Shown here: in pieces, positions 27,136 to 35,885 of the stretch
Numbering within the stretch: position 1 is the first letter of the stretch
Layout of the letters: every line of letters starts with the position of its first letter
DNA from: Pirellulales bacterium
Lineage (GTDB): Bacteria; Planctomycetota; Planctomycetia; Pirellulales; Lacipirellulaceae
NCBI GenBank assembly: GCA_022448265.1
Contig: JAKVCC010000011.1
Coordinates: 112,985 to 176,984 of the forward strand
DNA: 64,000 nucleotides
Direction of reading: 5' to 3'
The notes under the pieces: model-generated
Seen by the model: the letters and a program-made list of their open reading frames with translations, nothing else
Database searches by the model: none
Told to the model about the DNA's origin: nothing
Program-made: the position numbers and the translations under genes

Positions 27136-28920
27136 CTAGGGATCACCAAACTTCCATGTGTCGATTTCAAGATCGACCGGCTCCTGGTCCCCATGGCGGA
27201 GCCGCCACCGCGTGGGAAGTTGGTTGCCGTCAATTTTTCCATATTCGAGAAACCAGAGCCGGCAAGGGTCGCTCCGCCCGTCGGGAAACATGGTCAGGCC
27301 AACCAGATCGCCCGTGCAAGGTGAAAATTGAAATTGCATTTCTGTGCCGGCGTAGATACCAATCAGGCAGTCCGCCAGCTCCCCGTTGGGTCCCGCAGGC
27401 AACTCGCCCAATGCATAGACTTCTCCATAGCGCCTGAGCCCTTGCTCAAGCATCCTTTGCCAGAGATGGAGCGTTAGCAACAAGCCGCCTGAACCGGGTG
27501 GGCTCAGTTGCCTTTCCAGGTCGCCGCTGAACTTTGCGGCAAACTGACCGCGCGGACCGCGGAAACTCGCTCTGTTGGAATCCAACTGTAACTCCAAACC
27601 CGAACCGCGAACCGTGCCTCGCATGCTCCAGGAGGCGCGCACCCCCGCCGGTCCCGCTAAAGCCTGTCCGGTTGATTTCAGATACCCGTCCCAAAGCCGC
27701 TGCTGGTGCTCGAGATTGTACCAATAGTTGGCATAACCGGATCGCTGCAAAAATTGCTCCGCTACGATGGTCGGCAATTGGGCCTTTCCGCCAGAGTGCT
27801 GCAGCGACTTGGGACCGCCCGGGGCAGGTGGCTGGTCGGCGGGTATCCCTTCGTCCGGCTGAGGCAGCTTTCCGTCAGGCCGCTCTCTGGGCTCCCGTTC
27901 CTGACGCTGAACCATGGCAACGAGTTGGGCCGGGTCGTGCAAGCTCATCAATCGCACCCGCCGGTCGAATACCTGCCCCTCGCGCCGGTAGGTAAGCGGA
28001 ACGGTCCATCCGGCAGGAAAGACTCCTAACGTGTTCTTCAGGCGGTTAGCATTGGAAATTTCCCGATTGGCAAAACGGACCAGTTCATCTCCATAGCGCA
28101 ACCCGCGTCGATACACGTCGCTTGATTCTAAAATGTCGTTAACAAGCACTCGGCCGTCTTCTTGCGTAGCTACAGTAGCCCCCAGCGCAGCATGGTCGAC
28201 GATGCGGCCCCTTTTCAAGTGCGATAAAAAACGTCGGATCTGGTTGATGGAGATGGCATAGCCGACACCCACGTTGACGCGGCCCCGTTTTTCGAATGAG
28301 GCGCGCCCGTTAATGCCGACAAGCTTGCCTGCAGAGTTAAATAGCGGACCGCCCGAATTCCCTGGGTTGATGGATGCATCGGTCTGAAGACAATCGGAAT
28401 ATTCCAGCAGCGTACCGGAGGGATACTGATAGCGTCTGACTCCAGAAATAATTCCGTAGCTCACCGAAGGCGTAAAATCATCTGCCAGCAGAAACGGATT
28501 CCCAATCGCGAAGGCCCAGTCTCCGACCTGGACGGTATCACTATCGCCCCATTCGGCCGTGGGAAAATCATCTCGGCCCAAAAGTTGAATAAGTGCGACA
28601 TCGCCGACCGGATCAAATCCAACGAGCACTGCGTCATAGACATTTCCTCCGGCCATACCACACTTCAGAGCAACACCGCTTGGGGCCGTGACGTGAAAAT
28701 TGGTTAAGGCATAGCCGTCCGGTGAGATGACCACGCCCGATCCTCCCCCCTCGCCCTGAGCATCAAAAATTGCCACCGCTGCCGCAGACGCGCGCTGGAT
28801 TACCTCCACACGGTTCTGTTCGGCAATCTGCACCGCACGGTCAACGTCAACCTTGACCATAGCCGTCAAGACGTCCGGCGACGACAATATCAGACTCATA
28901 ACAAGGATCACACGGTTCAT
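27136..28920 (-). CDS. HtrA/DegP-like serine protease, catalytic triad intact
   Basis: 594 residues with a short signal peptide MNRVILVMSLILSSPDVLTA. The trypsin-like domain keeps His76 (ALTNFHV), Asp107 (PVGDVAL) and Ser189 (INPGNSGGPL), with VGVGYAISINQIRRFL as the family-typical closing strand. A PDZ domain spans about 245-330. The remaining 240 residues are a C-terminal domain I do not recognise (GSGLELQLDSNRASF, LRRYGEVYALGELP, EMQFQFSPCTGDLVGL). It should be a periplasmic quality-control or processing protease. It overlaps the upstream NPCBM-like gene by 4 bases (ATGA) and precedes the two inactive paralogues. Confidence 0.92.
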   Translation of the reverse strand: MNRVILVMSLILSSPDVLTAMVKVDVDRAVQIAEQNRVEVIQRASAAAVAIFDAQGEGGGSGVVISPDGYALTNFHVTAPSGVALKCGMAGGNVYDAVLVGFDPVGDVALIQLLGRDDFPTAEWGDSDTVQVGDWAFAIGNPFLLADDFTPSVSYGIISGVRRYQYPSGTLLEYSDCLQTDASINPGNSGGPLFNSAGKLVGINGRASFEKRGRVNVGVGYAISINQIRRFLSHLKRGRIVDHAALGATVATQEDGRVLVNDILESSDVYRRGLRYGDELVRFANREISNANRLKNTLGVFPAGWTVPLTYRREGQVFDRRVRLMSLHDPAQLVAMVQRQEREPRERPDGKLPQPDEGIPADQPPAPGGPKSLQHSGGKAQLPTIVAEQFLQRSGYANYWYNLEHQQRLWDGYLKSTGQALAGPAGVRASWSMRGTVRGSGLELQLDSNRASFRGPRGQFAAKFSGDLERQLSPPGSGGLLLTLHLWQRMLEQGLRRYGEVYALGELPAGPNGELADCLIGIYAGTEMQFQFSPCTGDLVGLTMFPDGRSDPCRLWFLEYGKIDGNQLPTRWRLRHGDQEPVDLEIDTWKFGDP

Positions 28921-30326
28921 TTGCTCACCCGAGCTTCGACTAGATGCAAACGATCGCCGAAATCATGATTGCTACCGTAATCCACCTGCACTTGGAGCTC
29001 TTTAGCTCCTCGGAGTTCCACATCGATTTCGACCGGGGCCGCGCCGCCGGCGATTTCGCCATGCCATATTTGCCTAGTTTCTTCTGACCTAGCAGCAACC
29101 GGTCCCGTACGCCCAGTCGCAGCACCTCCTGGACCACCACGGGCCAAAATAGTCAAACTTACGTTGCCTTCACTGGATGTGGCCGGGGCAATACCCGCTA
29201 GGCAGATGAAACGCCTCATCCCATCTGGCAAGCGATAGCGAAGCTCGGTGTGGCTGCGCAAGGCAAGCCCTTTCGCGTAGACTTTTACTTCTCCGCCGAG
29301 ACTGCCATCCTCCGTCGCCGGCCAGACCAAAGACAGGAGCGAGCCCGAATAAGATTGGTCCATGCGAGGCAGACCGTGCTGCTGGATCAGCGCCGCCGAA
29401 TGTGGCAACCCGATACGCGGCGTCCATTTTTGATATACGGGAGTCATATCACTGAGGTAGGTCAACTTGCCGGCTGAATAATCGGCCCGGTGAATTGCCT
29501 CGATGGGAATCTCCAGATCCACCCCCCCCACGGTGGTAAGCTGTAGGACACCGCCGCTCAAGCGGATCCCTGCAGCCGGGAGCCGCGCCCCGTGCCGAGT
29601 GGTGAGTACGCAAACCGGACGGGCCGCCTGCGGGGTTTGGGCATGGTAGTACGCAAGTGCTGCAATCTTGCTGAGTTTCACGGGAATTCGCTCACCGTCC
29701 CATTGGAAGTCAACCTTTTCCGCGTTCACATTGCCGATCACTCCTGCCAAAAACTCCGGGGGCGCTGCTTCCTTTTTCTTCAAGACTAACACGTCGCCCA
29801 CCAGACGCTCCTCATCCAGTCTCTTGCCGATGGCTGCGGCTCCCTCCGGGTCGGGTAATAGTTGCACTCGAGCGACGTGTTCCGTGTCCAAAGTCAACGA
29901 ATCCGGCGCTAAGGGCGACCAAATCGACGCCTTCCGGTCAGCAACTTCGTACCTCGCCATGGGCAAGCGGCTGCCGTCGACAAGAATCACATGCGGCTGC
30001 CCCTCCGCTGCCGATGACAGGGCTTGCTCCCGCACTACTTGCAACAACTGATCATTGGCAATTTCTATTTCTTCCTCATCAGGAGGATCACCAACCCGGA
30101 TCGCCAAGCCTGCCGCTGTCCAGGCCGTCATCGAGCCGGTCAACTCCTGTCCCGCGACGATGGTGACAGTGATGGGAATTGTGCCGGCGAGAGCGGCGGA
30201 TTGCGTGCTCGCCTGGGGACCCAGCGCAGGAGCTGCCGCACAGACCGTTGGCCACCCCAGCGCGAAAATCAGCGCAACGGGAAGGCGGCTGGCAATTTTA
30301 AAAATGGCGTAGCGCACTGCAGGCAA
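28917..30326 (-). CDS. Secreted NPCBM-like domain protein
   Basis: 469 residues; N-terminal signal sequence ALIFALGWPTVCAAAPA cleaving near residue 32. The first half contains repeated beta-rich segments (ITVTIVAGQELTGSMTAW, FLAGVIGNVNAEKVDFQWDG, TTRHGARLPAAGIRLSGGVL) that look like SH3-like strands around a repeated glycine pattern. The last 150 residues match the NPCBM/NEW2 carbohydrate-binding-like fold: KGLALRSHTELRYRLPDG, then VSLTILARG, and a terminal KELQVQVDYGSNHDFGDRLH. It is probably a cell-envelope binding protein. Stop overlaps the start of the active protease by 4 bases, suggesting the two are made in step. Confidence 0.78.
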   Translation of the reverse strand: MPAVRYAIFKIASRLPVALIFALGWPTVCAAAPALGPQASTQSAALAGTIPITVTIVAGQELTGSMTAWTAAGLAIRVGDPPDEEEIEIANDQLLQVVREQALSSAAEGQPHVILVDGSRLPMARYEVADRKASIWSPLAPDSLTLDTEHVARVQLLPDPEGAAAIGKRLDEERLVGDVLVLKKKEAAPPEFLAGVIGNVNAEKVDFQWDGERIPVKLSKIAALAYYHAQTPQAARPVCVLTTRHGARLPAAGIRLSGGVLQLTTVGGVDLEIPIEAIHRADYSAGKLTYLSDMTPVYQKWTPRIGLPHSAALIQQHGLPRMDQSYSGSLLSLVWPATEDGSLGGEVKVYAKGLALRSHTELRYRLPDGMRRFICLAGIAPATSSEGNVSLTILARGGPGGAATGRTGPVAARSEETRQIWHGEIAGGAAPVEIDVELRGAKELQVQVDYGSNHDFGDRLHLVEARVSK

Positions 30327-30335
30327 GACTCCTTA

Positions 30336-31403
30336 TCACCGGGCAGAAGATGTATTCGACTCTCGGGCCAACTCACGGAAGTACTGTTGGATGAGATCAC
30401 GATAATGGGCAGGGAAATCGCGACCGATTTGCTGCATAGCCTGTTCTCGCTCTTTCTCTGGAAGCTCGCCCCAACCTGAAGAGCTACCGATGTCGCGCGG
30501 GTCCACTTGCATCGGCGCTCGCATCGAAGGGAGCCGGCTATCTTGCATTGGTCTCGCGCTCTGTCCGCCACCCCCGAGCCCGGAGCGCTGTTGCTGCTGC
30601 GATTCCAATTTCTTTATGATGCGATCAAGAGAATCGAGGACCCCTTTTTCTACCACCTCTACTTGCTTGCCAGCCAAGCCAATGTCGAGTCGCCGGCGGA
30701 CATCATTCATGCGGCGAGCAACATGATCAAGCGATTCGTCTTTCAATCCGACCAGGTCCCGCTCGAGGAGCTTTGCCACTTTGCGAAAACGTTGGGGCAA
30801 GGCGTCTTCCTGTTCCAAAAGCTCGACAATCGCCGCACGGCTTTCTTCCGGCTGCACCAATTGTTGGTGCGCGATCGCCCGATAGAAAAGCAGCCCTGCC
30901 GGATCGACCACGTCGACCGGCGAAAGCTCCGCCAGGGCTTTGAGAACCTCGTCATAAAAGGCGTGCTGGGCCAGCCACCGCGCATAGTACAACCGCAGAT
31001 TATTCCGCTTCACCGCAGAGAAAGAAGGGTCGTCCAGCCAACTTCCGTCCGGAGGAACCGGAAATCCCAGGTCCGCATTGCACGCCTTGACAAGCGCGAG
31101 CGCTCGCGGGTCCGCTAGAGAAAATGTTTTTAAAACGCGGTCCAACAACTCGGGCCCTTCCGTAGGGCGCAGCTCAACAGTCGGCCAAAGCGAATAGGCC
31201 TGCTCCGCCAAATGATCATCCAGGCCTTCGGATTCAATCCACTCGAAAAGTTGTCTGCGAACCTGCCCATAGCTGGGCATCTGCCAACTAAGCTCAAAGG
31301 CAAGCTCAGACCTCGCACTATTTTGCGGCGCGCCCCACAGTAACAGCAGGCCGCCAACCCACGCCATATTTCGACCAACCATGGGCAACCCTAAAAACAT
31401 CAC
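30336..31403 (-). CDS. Exported protein of the MoxR/VWA operon, unknown function
   Basis: 355 residues with a hydrophobic start (MAWVGGLLLLWGAPQ) preceded by a few residues and probably a signal peptide. The body is helical, rich in Glu, Leu and Arg, and resembles TPR/solenoid-like repeats (LLFYRAIAHQQLVQPEESRA, DHVARRMNDVRRRLDIG). The C-terminal 70 residues are Gln/Ser/Gly-rich and disordered-looking, ending in an amphipathic helix HYRDLIQQYFRELARE. I recognise no named family. It lies 10 bases upstream of the NPCBM-like gene, so it is translationally close to the protease block. Confidence 0.75.
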   Translation of the reverse strand: MMFLGLPMVGRNMAWVGGLLLLWGAPQNSARSELAFELSWQMPSYGQVRRQLFEWIESEGLDDHLAEQAYSLWPTVELRPTEGPELLDRVLKTFSLADPRALALVKACNADLGFPVPPDGSWLDDPSFSAVKRNNLRLYYARWLAQHAFYDEVLKALAELSPVDVVDPAGLLFYRAIAHQQLVQPEESRAAIVELLEQEDALPQRFRKVAKLLERDLVGLKDESLDHVARRMNDVRRRLDIGLAGKQVEVVEKGVLDSLDRIIKKLESQQQQRSGLGGGGQSARPMQDSRLPSMRAPMQVDPRDIGSSSGWGELPEKEREQAMQQIGRDFPAHYRDLIQQYFRELARESNTSSAR

Positions 31404-31679
31404 GTATCTCGCATCTGTTTACGACTCGCCTCGCACGCACGCAACCGCCTACATGCACACAAGAAATCAAGTATACCACTTGTCGTGGGACCCTCGGCTT
31501 CTGGCGATTTTTCCATCTTTCCGCCTTTTATGCGAGCTAACTCGCAAGCTGCGTATTTCCATGGCACAACTTACTTTCGCAGCTCTTTTCCGTAATGACA
31601 TCTCCCTGACTGCCAGACGTCCCCAACAGTAACGGTCGCCAGCAACAACGGCGAATCGTCACCCCAGTCCAAACAGATG

Positions 31680-33386
31680 CTACTTGTTGCGTCCCGACTC
31701 GAGGTCGCGGGTCGCATGAAAAATGGATTCCTGCCGACGACCCAATTCTGCGAGCGCCTTACGCAGACCCTCCTCGACGGCTTGGCGCTCTCCCAGCAAC
31801 TCTCCATAGCGCTGAGTCCTCCGATTGACGCGCGATTGCAGTGCTCGAATCATACGCAACTCGGCCAATTGGTCCACCAGCGGTTTTTCGCCAGGCTGGC
31901 CCCCCTCAGCTTGCTGCTGCGCCTGCTGCTCGCGAAGTTCCTTAAGAGCCTGCTGCAAGGCGGCCAAAATCTCTTCCAAAGATTCGACAATGTCTTCCTC
32001 CAAGCCTTGCGTGAGTTTTTCTAATTTCACATCACCTAACCGCCGGGCCACGGTCGCCATATCGTTACGGGTTTGCACAACCGCCTCGGGAAAAGCAACG
32101 GAGGTTCCATCTTCACGGAGCAACACAAGCGCACGGTCAGCATCGCGGACAATAGACTCTTCGCGGCGCCCCAACCGGCCGCTGGCAATTTCCACCTCGT
32201 GCCGGGGTGCTTGCCCCTGCCGCAATGCCAATTTTTTGGTCTCATTATAAATGACAATCTGGTCGTCTAGCATCTTGCGAAATCGTGATTCTAGTAGTAC
32301 CAGCGTTCGCTCCAACTCCTCTTCGCGAAGTTGGCGGAGGATGCGTTCCAACTCCGCCTTGGCTTGCTCCAGCTCACGGAGCGCTTGTTCTTGCTTTTCC
32401 ATTGCATTCTCACGTTGGGCCTGGTCCAGCCGTGACTTGGCCTGCTGCATGCGCTGCTGCGCCTGCTTGAGGCGCTGGGCGGTACGCTCCATGGGACTCA
32501 GCTCCTCAGAGGCTGGCCCCAACTCACCTTGGGGCAGCCCACCCTGGGATGGTGCTCCGCCTTGGGGATGACCGCCAGCGCCCTGCTCGTTTGGGGAACC
32601 TGGATCCCCGGATTGCTGGGAGCCGCTTGGATCGGCATTGCGCTCGCTCGCTTCTGGTAGCCCATCGTTGGGTAGGGATCCGGGTGACTGAGATTCGGGC
32701 GAATTTTGCTGCGAGTTGCCTGATAGTGCTGGCGGCTGGGCATCGCCGCCGGCCCCCATTGGTTCCACTGGCCGGTCGCCCGTCGATTTGCCCAGGCCTT
32801 CATTTTTTTCGATTTGGCCATGCAGCTTACCGGTCCCTTGGACGACTCGGTTCTGATCACCGGCAGTGCTTTCGCTCGCGTCGCCACCCTCAGTACGCGC
32901 TTTAACGCCGCGCTGCAAACGAATCAGTTTTTTTATTTCTTCAAGATACTTGCTAATACGCTTGCGCTGCGATTCAAGTTGCCGACTCCTGTCTTCTTGC
33001 AAAAGCAAATCCAACAGTCGCATCAGGTCGCCCTGTAAATCCTGCTGACTACTGACGGCTACACCTAGATTATCGCTTTGCAAGTCGCCGACGATCGCAG
33101 CGAACCGACCCGAAACATCTCGTTCGCGGCTCATCGCGATCAGGTCGCGCAGCAACCGGGCCCGGCGAGGTTGGGTGGAGCGCGACAACTCGGCCAGTCG
33201 CCCCGCCAGAAGTTCCAAACGGTCGTAGCGCTGGGCCAGCCGGCCCTCTGCCTTAGCCAGATTGGGCGGCGGTGGATCCGGCCGGCCCGTCCCGATTTCG
33301 CCAGCTGTCCCTTGGGCCAACAGCGCGCAAAAAACTACCACACGAAGGGCAAACTTAACGCACGTCCTCCTGCCACGTCTGTTCAC
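31680..33386 (-). CDS. Secreted coiled-coil protein of the MoxR/VWA operon
   Basis: 568 residues; signal peptide VVVFCALLAQGTAGEIG. Long Gln/Glu/Arg/Leu heptad stretches mark coiled coil: about 75-150 and again 295-370 (RLKQAQQRMQQAKSRLDQAQ), then LEEILAALQQALKELREQQA near 480. The middle, about 190-290, is low complexity rich in Gly, Ser, Pro, Gln and Asn and looks like a flexible linker. No enzyme motif is visible. It is periplasmic in all likelihood; coiled coils suggest a structural or scaffold role next to the large membrane-anchored neighbour upstream. Gap to the next gene upstream is 49 bases. Confidence 0.78.
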   Translation of the reverse strand: MNRRGRRTCVKFALRVVVFCALLAQGTAGEIGTGRPDPPPPNLAKAEGRLAQRYDRLELLAGRLAELSRSTQPRRARLLRDLIAMSRERDVSGRFAAIVGDLQSDNLGVAVSSQQDLQGDLMRLLDLLLQEDRSRQLESQRKRISKYLEEIKKLIRLQRGVKARTEGGDASESTAGDQNRVVQGTGKLHGQIEKNEGLGKSTGDRPVEPMGAGGDAQPPALSGNSQQNSPESQSPGSLPNDGLPEASERNADPSGSQQSGDPGSPNEQGAGGHPQGGAPSQGGLPQGELGPASEELSPMERTAQRLKQAQQRMQQAKSRLDQAQRENAMEKQEQALRELEQAKAELERILRQLREEELERTLVLLESRFRKMLDDQIVIYNETKKLALRQGQAPRHEVEIASGRLGRREESIVRDADRALVLLREDGTSVAFPEAVVQTRNDMATVARRLGDVKLEKLTQGLEEDIVESLEEILAALQQALKELREQQAQQQAEGGQPGEKPLVDQLAELRMIRALQSRVNRRTQRYGELLGERQAVEEGLRKALAELGRRQESIFHATRDLESGRNK

Positions 33387-33435
33387 AGGTGTGTCCCTCT
33401 AGTCAACATCGCGCCCTATAGGATCGGGTCTACAT

Positions 33436-35787
33436 CTATTCCTCGTTGAGCAAGCTGCGTAGCCTTTTGCGTCGTTCATCTCGTGTTTGCTCGTGCAGTT
33501 GCTGATGTTCGCTAACGATAGCTCGTAACAATTCTACCAGTTCATTGTAACTCTCCAATTCCAACATCCGCCCCAGGACCTGCTGCATCGCCTCCAAGAC
33601 GACCTCACTCTGAGCGATGACCTGACGTTGTGCCCTTTCTGTAGATGCATTGGACAATGGCGGAGAAGGCACATCCGGGAATTTATCCCTGGCAAGGGTT
33701 GCCTGGAAAGCCTGAATTTGCTCCTCAAGGGTAGGCATCAAATCGGCACCGATCTCTTGCAGGGGTTCAGAAATCCCCTCGATCAGCCGCCGGCGAAGCT
33801 CTTTCGTATCGACGCGGTTATTGGATAGTTCTACGACAATATCCTCAAATCCCTCGGCCACTCCCAACGTTTCGTAGGCCAACTGCGCCACATTTTGCAG
33901 AGATCCGGCCAGGCGCAGTCGGTCGCGCTCGCGTCGTCGCCGAAACTCCGCCTCAGCAGGTGATTCATCCACGTGGTCACCCATCCGGTCGTCACCCTCG
34001 ACCGCTTTGTTGGCGGAAGCGGACCTTCCTGCAACCGACCCTTCCGCCTCGGATGCAGTACTCGTTATTTCGACTCGGCCTAGTAAGTCCTGAATTCCCA
34101 ACATTTTTTCATAAATCGACTCGAAACGCTGCCGAAGTCGCAACTCCCTTTTTTCCAACAAAGCGCGCAACTCCGAATCCGTAACAATATCCAGCAAAAA
34201 TCGTTGGCTGGACCCTACATGCATCTGGCCGTCCAAGTTGTAGGCATCGCGTGCCTGCACGGCCAGCGCTACCTTTTGCCCAGGCAGCAGGCGTGGGAGC
34301 GCAGAAGGGCTCTGACCGTCTTCTTGCGCCAAATCTAATGGGTCGAGCTGTGTGACATCCAATCGCCCGGCTGGCTGCGTAGCCGGCGTCCGCCGCACCG
34401 GCGCATCCTCATCGACCTGAAGCTCGTACCAGATTTCTTCAATTCCATACTGGTCGGTCAGACGGCCGACAAAGGGAATCCTCGCCTGCGAGGTCACCGC
34501 AACTCCAATCCCCCGGAGTCGCACCGAAACTTCTGGCACTTGGTCGACTACCGCCGAAATCACGACCCGATAGGGATCACGGCTGGCCACATCATCCTGG
34601 TCGTGCATATTGACCAGGAAAACACGATCTTCAGGCCCCATGGCAAGGGGAAAACTAAATGCATTTGCCTGATTTGAATCCAGCACAACGGGTAAGTCCT
34701 GCTGCCGTGCCGGTTCATGCACGACAACGCTACGCAGGGCCTTGTTCGCTTCAACGCGACAAACGGCCCGCGTTCCTTCCGGCAGTTCCGCCCGTCCACG
34801 AAACGGCACCGAGCGCGATGACCGCTGCATGTAAGAGGGGTACTGACACTCTAGCACCATGCGCAAAATCCGCGGCCGCTCCACAACATGTAAACGGAGC
34901 CCCCGCACGCGGCCGTCACCACCCACGACGTCAAACGACATATCTTCGGTTATGTTTTTGAAACGAAAGTGAAATTCCTGCGCCTTCTCTCTGCCAGGCA
35001 CCGCTTCGCCCACCTGCGTCATAGCATGACGACCGCGGCGCGAGTCGAGCAGCGTGTACCTCACTTCAACCAGTTCAGGAACAGAATGTCCGTCAACAAT
35101 AGACGCAAAGGCACGAAGCTCAAAGTCGTCGTCCCGCGCAACGTTCGCTACGAGCCCGCCCTCATGCAGCCGAAATCCAACCACCGACAACTCCACTTGC
35201 CGGGGCCAGGGCGCCGAGCTGAGCTGAAGCCGCGTAAGCCAAAAACCGAACGCGTCTGCTCGCAGCACGGCGAAAGCCGCAACGGAAGCAACTATCGTGA
35301 GCGCCGCCAACAATTTCCAGATGAGCGGACGATAGTGAAAGATGTCCAGTAAATAAATACTCGACATAGCTTCCGAGGCGTGCTGACTCGTTTGACGGAG
35401 CAAAGCCCGATTTCCCACCGGCCCGGTCCGCTGCTGCTGCGCTGCTTCTACGGTGGTAACCAATCCCTGCTGAAGTTCAGGATACTTGCGTTCCACCAGC
35501 AGCGCGAGACGCGTGTTAGGCAATTCAGCAGTAGCCCGGGAAAACAAAAACCGCTGGGCTACGTAGCCGACCGCCCCTAACACGACAAGCATGCCCACAA
35601 GACGGAGCGCCGGCTTCGGTTCAAAGGTCCAGTCCAGCGCCAGACCCAACCAAAATGCCAAGCCGAGTACCAAAACAACGGCGGCCAGCCCTTCCAGCCC
35701 AACATAGAGCCGGACCAGCCAGCGCAGATAGCGCATCTTGCGGTGCACCCGCTTGGGCATCTTCAGGGGTACGTAGGCGGTAGACAT
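33436..35787 (-). CDS. Large membrane-anchored protein, DUF4175-like
   Basis: 783 residues. N-terminal transmembrane segments GLEGLAAVVLVLGLAFWLGL (about 30-48) and VGMLVVLGAVGYVAQRF (about 63-80), and a third near 155-175, are followed by a long extracytoplasmic part with beta-rich sections (LVEVRYTLLDSRRGRH, LRGIGVAVTSQARIPFVGRL) and helical coils in the last 250 residues (LIEGISEPLQEIGADLMPTL). The overall plan resembles DUF4175-type proteins found near BatA/VWA genes. I cannot assign a biochemical role. The segment VGGDGRVRGLRL and repeated R-rich tails give no catalytic hint. Co-directional with the VWA genes, 98 bases from the next one. Confidence 0.72.
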   Translation of the reverse strand: MSTAYVPLKMPKRVHRKMRYLRWLVRLYVGLEGLAAVVLVLGLAFWLGLALDWTFEPKPALRLVGMLVVLGAVGYVAQRFLFSRATAELPNTRLALLVERKYPELQQGLVTTVEAAQQQRTGPVGNRALLRQTSQHASEAMSSIYLLDIFHYRPLIWKLLAALTIVASVAAFAVLRADAFGFWLTRLQLSSAPWPRQVELSVVGFRLHEGGLVANVARDDDFELRAFASIVDGHSVPELVEVRYTLLDSRRGRHAMTQVGEAVPGREKAQEFHFRFKNITEDMSFDVVGGDGRVRGLRLHVVERPRILRMVLECQYPSYMQRSSRSVPFRGRAELPEGTRAVCRVEANKALRSVVVHEPARQQDLPVVLDSNQANAFSFPLAMGPEDRVFLVNMHDQDDVASRDPYRVVISAVVDQVPEVSVRLRGIGVAVTSQARIPFVGRLTDQYGIEEIWYELQVDEDAPVRRTPATQPAGRLDVTQLDPLDLAQEDGQSPSALPRLLPGQKVALAVQARDAYNLDGQMHVGSSQRFLLDIVTDSELRALLEKRELRLRQRFESIYEKMLGIQDLLGRVEITSTASEAEGSVAGRSASANKAVEGDDRMGDHVDESPAEAEFRRRRERDRLRLAGSLQNVAQLAYETLGVAEGFEDIVVELSNNRVDTKELRRRLIEGISEPLQEIGADLMPTLEEQIQAFQATLARDKFPDVPSPPLSNASTERAQRQVIAQSEVVLEAMQQVLGRMLELESYNELVELLRAIVSEHQQLHEQTRDERRKRLRSLLNEE

Positions 35788-35885
35788 GTTACGAGTTGCT
35801 AGATTCGAATTTAGTGTTGAGATGTCGCGTTGAGGTTACAACAAACAAGCTGCCATGGGACGCGGCGACTCGCGCCGGCCCCTTG

